NCBI GenBank assembly: GCA_964421755.1
Contig: CAYQYP010000344.1
Coordinates: forward strand, 1 to 8,014
Direction: 5' to 3'
Source of the DNA: CAVUUN01 sp964421755
GTDB taxonomy: Bacteria; Acidobacteriota; UBA6911; RPQK01
Length of the DNA: 8,014 nucleotides
Numbering within the stretch: position 1 is the first letter of the stretch; every line of letters begins with the position of its first letter. The notes below the pieces were generated by a model that was not told the DNA's origin, ran no database searches, and worked only from the letters and a program-made list of their open reading frames with translations. Position numbers and translations under genes: made by a program. This document shows positions 6,929 to 8,014 of the stretch, in pieces.

Positions 6929-6963
6929 CGAACCCGGGCGATCAAAATCCTCGACACCGTTTT

Positions 6964-6987
6964 AAAAAGTGACACAAAAAGTCACAC
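6964..6987 (+). repeat. Tandem 12-mer pair, copy A (AAAAAGTGACAC + AAAAAGTCACAC)
   Basis: Two 12-base units in a row; the first is identical to the first unit of copy B at 7230. The core GTGACAC fits the palindrome GTGNCAC. It lies exactly where the mannosidase remnant meets its first upstream stop. Confidence 0.65.
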
Positions 6988-7030
6988 ACTTCAAAAAGGG
7001 CGAAAACCTAAGGCCGGCTAAGTGATTGGT

Positions 7031-7050
7031 AAAACTCCAGTTAGCTGGAG
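7031..7050 (-). terminator. Short intrinsic terminator at the 3' end of the tRNA-Thr fragment
   Basis: On the minus strand CTCCAG, loop CTAA, CTGGAG is followed by TTTT. The left arm contains the tRNA's own CCA end. A terminator directly after a tRNA is usual, so the left flank looks like native downstream DNA of a tRNA-Thr gene. Confidence 0.45.
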
Positions 7051-7094
7051 CTGGCGAGAGGAATCGAACCTCCAACCTACTGATTACAAATCAG
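7046..7094 (-). tRNA. tRNA-Thr(UGU) fragment, 3' part only (positions about 28-76)
   Basis: Read on the minus strand, the anticodon arm CTGA-TTTGTAA-TCAG has anticodon TGT (Thr). After the variable bases comes a T arm GGAGG-TTCGATT-CCTCT with full pairing including one G-T, then the acceptor 3' strand CGCCAGC, discriminator T and encoded CCA. The match stops at position 28. No acceptor 5' strand or D arm is present, and a long hairpin (7092-7119) is found there instead. I found no 5' half elsewhere in the window. It cannot make a tRNA on its own. Such 3' halves are typical att copies left by tyrosine-recombinase elements that integrate into tRNA genes. The two plus-strand reading frames across it (with NRTSNLLITNQ and ESNLQPTDYKS) are translated tRNA, not proteins. 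Confidence 0.8.
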
Positions 7095-7119
7095 ATCGGG
7101 GCCGAAAGGCCCCGATCTG
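7092..7119. other. Perfect 12-bp hairpin with GAAA loop replacing the tRNA 5' half
   Basis: The arms CAGATCGGGGCC and GGCCCCGATCTG pair without mismatch around a 4-base loop (GAAA on plus, TTTC on minus). The first three bases overlap the tRNA anticodon stem. Neither strand has a T run after it, so it is not a standard terminator. It may be a structured end of a mobile element or a processing/recombination site. Confidence 0.7.
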
Positions 7120-7420
7120 CGTTGTACCTGAGTTTGAGGCTGAAAACCGCGTCATACGAGCCTTTGAGATCATTTCCAAGGTTTACAGGAATTACGGTCA
7201 GAAGTGTTGATATCGGTCATGTGCGACGAAAAAAGTGACACAAAAAGTGGCACAGTTGGAAAGTGATGCTCAACCGAGCAATTCTTCCCGGGAAAAAACC
7301 ACGAATTGATGGCCTCGGTCGACCCTCGGTCCGCACTCGGTTCGACACCGTGTGCCCCCCACGGGTCGCTACCAGGTGCTGACGACATCGTCGGCCGCGC
7401 GGCTCAACAATCAAGCGGTT
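7120..7420. other. Gene-free stretch between the tRNA fragment and the ABC permease end
   Basis: Apart from repeat copy B, I see no coding frame with recognisable content, no RNA gene and no terminator with a T run after the permease stop. The part up to about 7260 is richer in A and T than its surroundings. The rest returns to the GC-rich composition of the host. Reading frames here are short and shared with the tRNA-derived text. Confidence 0.5.
7230..7253 (+). repeat. Tandem 12-mer pair, copy B (AAAAAGTGACAC + AAAAAGTGGCAC)
   Basis: Same orientation as copy A, 266 bases further right, with both units matching GTGNCAC. The tRNA-Thr fragment and hairpin lie between the two copies, which is the layout of arm-type sites around a recombination core. 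Confidence 0.65.
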
Positions 7421-8014
7421 TCATTCGCATCTCAACGCCACCACTGGATCGACCTTGGCCGCCCGTCGCGCGGGAATCCAGCAGGCGATCAAGGCCACCA
7501 CGGTGAGCATGGCCACGATACAGGCGAAGGTGAGGGGGTCCAATGGGTTCGTGTTAAACAGCATACCTCGGATTGCGAGGGTCAGCCCGGCAGCACCCGC
7601 CAGGCCCACGCCGATCCCACATGCGGTCAGAGCCAGTCCCTGGCGCAGGACCAGGCCGATAATGTGGGAATGCTGGGCTCCCAAGGCCATCCGCAGGCCC
7701 ATTTCCTGCGCGCGGTACGAAACCGTGAGCGCGACCACCCCGTAGATGCCGAGGCCGGCCAGGACGAGCGCGACGACAGCAAACGCCCCCACCACGAAGA
7801 CGGCGAACCGTCGCTGGGACAGCGACCGTTCCACCATCTCCTCAAGGCTCCGAACTGCGAAGACCGGCAGGTCGGAATCGATCGCCTGGATCTCACCGCG
7901 GATCGGCTCTTCCCACGACGCTGCACCTCCGGCGGTCCGTAGAAACACGGTCAGGCGGAGGCCAGATCGCTGGTATAGCGGGAGATAAATGTGGGGCACG
8001 TCCGGGGCGTCAAC
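7421..8014 (-). CDS. MacB/FtsX-type ABC transporter permease (partial, C-terminal part)
   Basis: The frame is open from the window edge to TGA at 7423-7421 and gives the last 197 residues; the start lies outside. It begins in the periplasmic (MacB_PCD-like) domain (LTVFLRTAG ... IDSDLPVFAVRSLEEMVERSLSQRRF). The FtsX domain follows, with helices FAVFVVGAFAVVALVLAGLG, IGLVLRQGLALTACGIGVGL and TFACIVAMLTVVALIACWIP, the cytoplasmic coupling segment YRAQEMGLRMALGAQ, and the typical end PARRAAKVDPVVALRCE. In MacB-like systems it pairs with a cytoplasmic ATPase and passes mechanical force to the periplasm. In Acidobacteriota many such permeases of about 800 residues occur as orphans with duplicated FtsX domains and no ATPase next to them. 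Whether this is one cannot be checked here. It has no visible link to the other genes. Confidence 0.92.
   Translation of the reverse strand, partial: VDAPDVPHIYLPLYQRSGLRLTVFLRTAGGAASWEEPIRGEIQAIDSDLPVFAVRSLEEMVERSLSQRRFAVFVVGAFAVVALVLAGLGIYGVVALTVSYRAQEMGLRMALGAQHSHIIGLVLRQGLALTACGIGVGLAGAAGLTLAIRGMLFNTNPLDPLTFACIVAMLTVVALIACWIPARRAAKVDPVVALRCE

Noticed and set aside
6332..7021. Plus-strand reading frame of 229 codons opposite the mannosidase remnant
   Set aside because: The minus-strand frame carries the GH38-like segments. The plus frame is Pro/His/Arg-rich with no family resemblance and runs into the repeat.
7022..7238. Two small plus-strand reading frames (62 and 70 codons)
   Set aside because: They read antisense through the tRNA-Thr fragment and its hairpin. 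The WREESNLQPTDYKS and ERNRTSNLLITNQ texts are well-known translated-tRNA artefacts.
6964..7253. CRISPR-like array made of the 12-mer units
   Set aside because: There are only two pairs with a 240-base gap, units are too short, and there are no regular spacers or cas genes.
7352..7942. Plus-strand reading frame of 196 codons opposite the ABC permease
   Set aside because: The minus strand gives a textbook FtsX C-terminus. The plus frame is its shadow.

Overview
The window looks like a chromosomal segment of a GC-rich Acidobacteriota-type bacterium. This is inferred from three gene types typical of that phylum: an exported carboxypeptidase-regulatory-domain/TonB-plug receptor (left edge, minus strand), the C-terminal end of a MacB/FtsX-type ABC permease of the kind found in many acidobacterial paralogues (right edge, minus strand), and a short exported protein with an 'EWTEEEALQVLTDSPW' segment that I associate with uncharacterised acidobacterial proteins. 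No 16S or other marker gene is present, so the phylum is an inference.

Layout. Positions 1-749 (minus) encode the N-terminal 249 residues of a TonB-dependent receptor with a good Shine-Dalgarno and a plausible sigma70 promoter. Positions 750-1042 form a divergent regulatory region with several short dyads. Positions 1043-5873 (plus) hold four genes in a likely operon: a ROK-family transcriptional regulator, an M20 metallopeptidase/deacylase, an exported protein of unknown function whose start overlaps the peptidase stop by ATGA, and a PuuP-like APC amino acid/polyamine importer. A short degenerate tandem repeat (4441-4480) sits just before the transporter.

Positions 5874-7420 are a decayed, gene-poor stretch. 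They hold a frame-disrupted small membrane protein, the C-terminal end of a GH38-like alpha-mannosidase, and an AT-richer segment (about 6962-7254). In that segment, two tandem 12-mer pairs lie on either side of a tRNA-Thr(UGU) 3' fragment. The fragment's 5' half is absent, and a perfect 12-bp hairpin stands in its place. This resembles an integrase attachment-site scar. Positions 7421-8014 (minus) are the ABC permease C-terminus.

How the genes may work together (inference): the ROK protein may control the peptidase-transporter operon and possibly the divergent receptor. The receptor would take up an outer-membrane substrate, the peptidase would trim an acylated amino acid or peptide, and the APC protein would import the released amine or amino acid. 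No substrate can be read from the sequence. The most unusual structure is the tRNA fragment, hairpin and repeat cluster at 6962-7254; the coding genes belong to known families or family-like groups.
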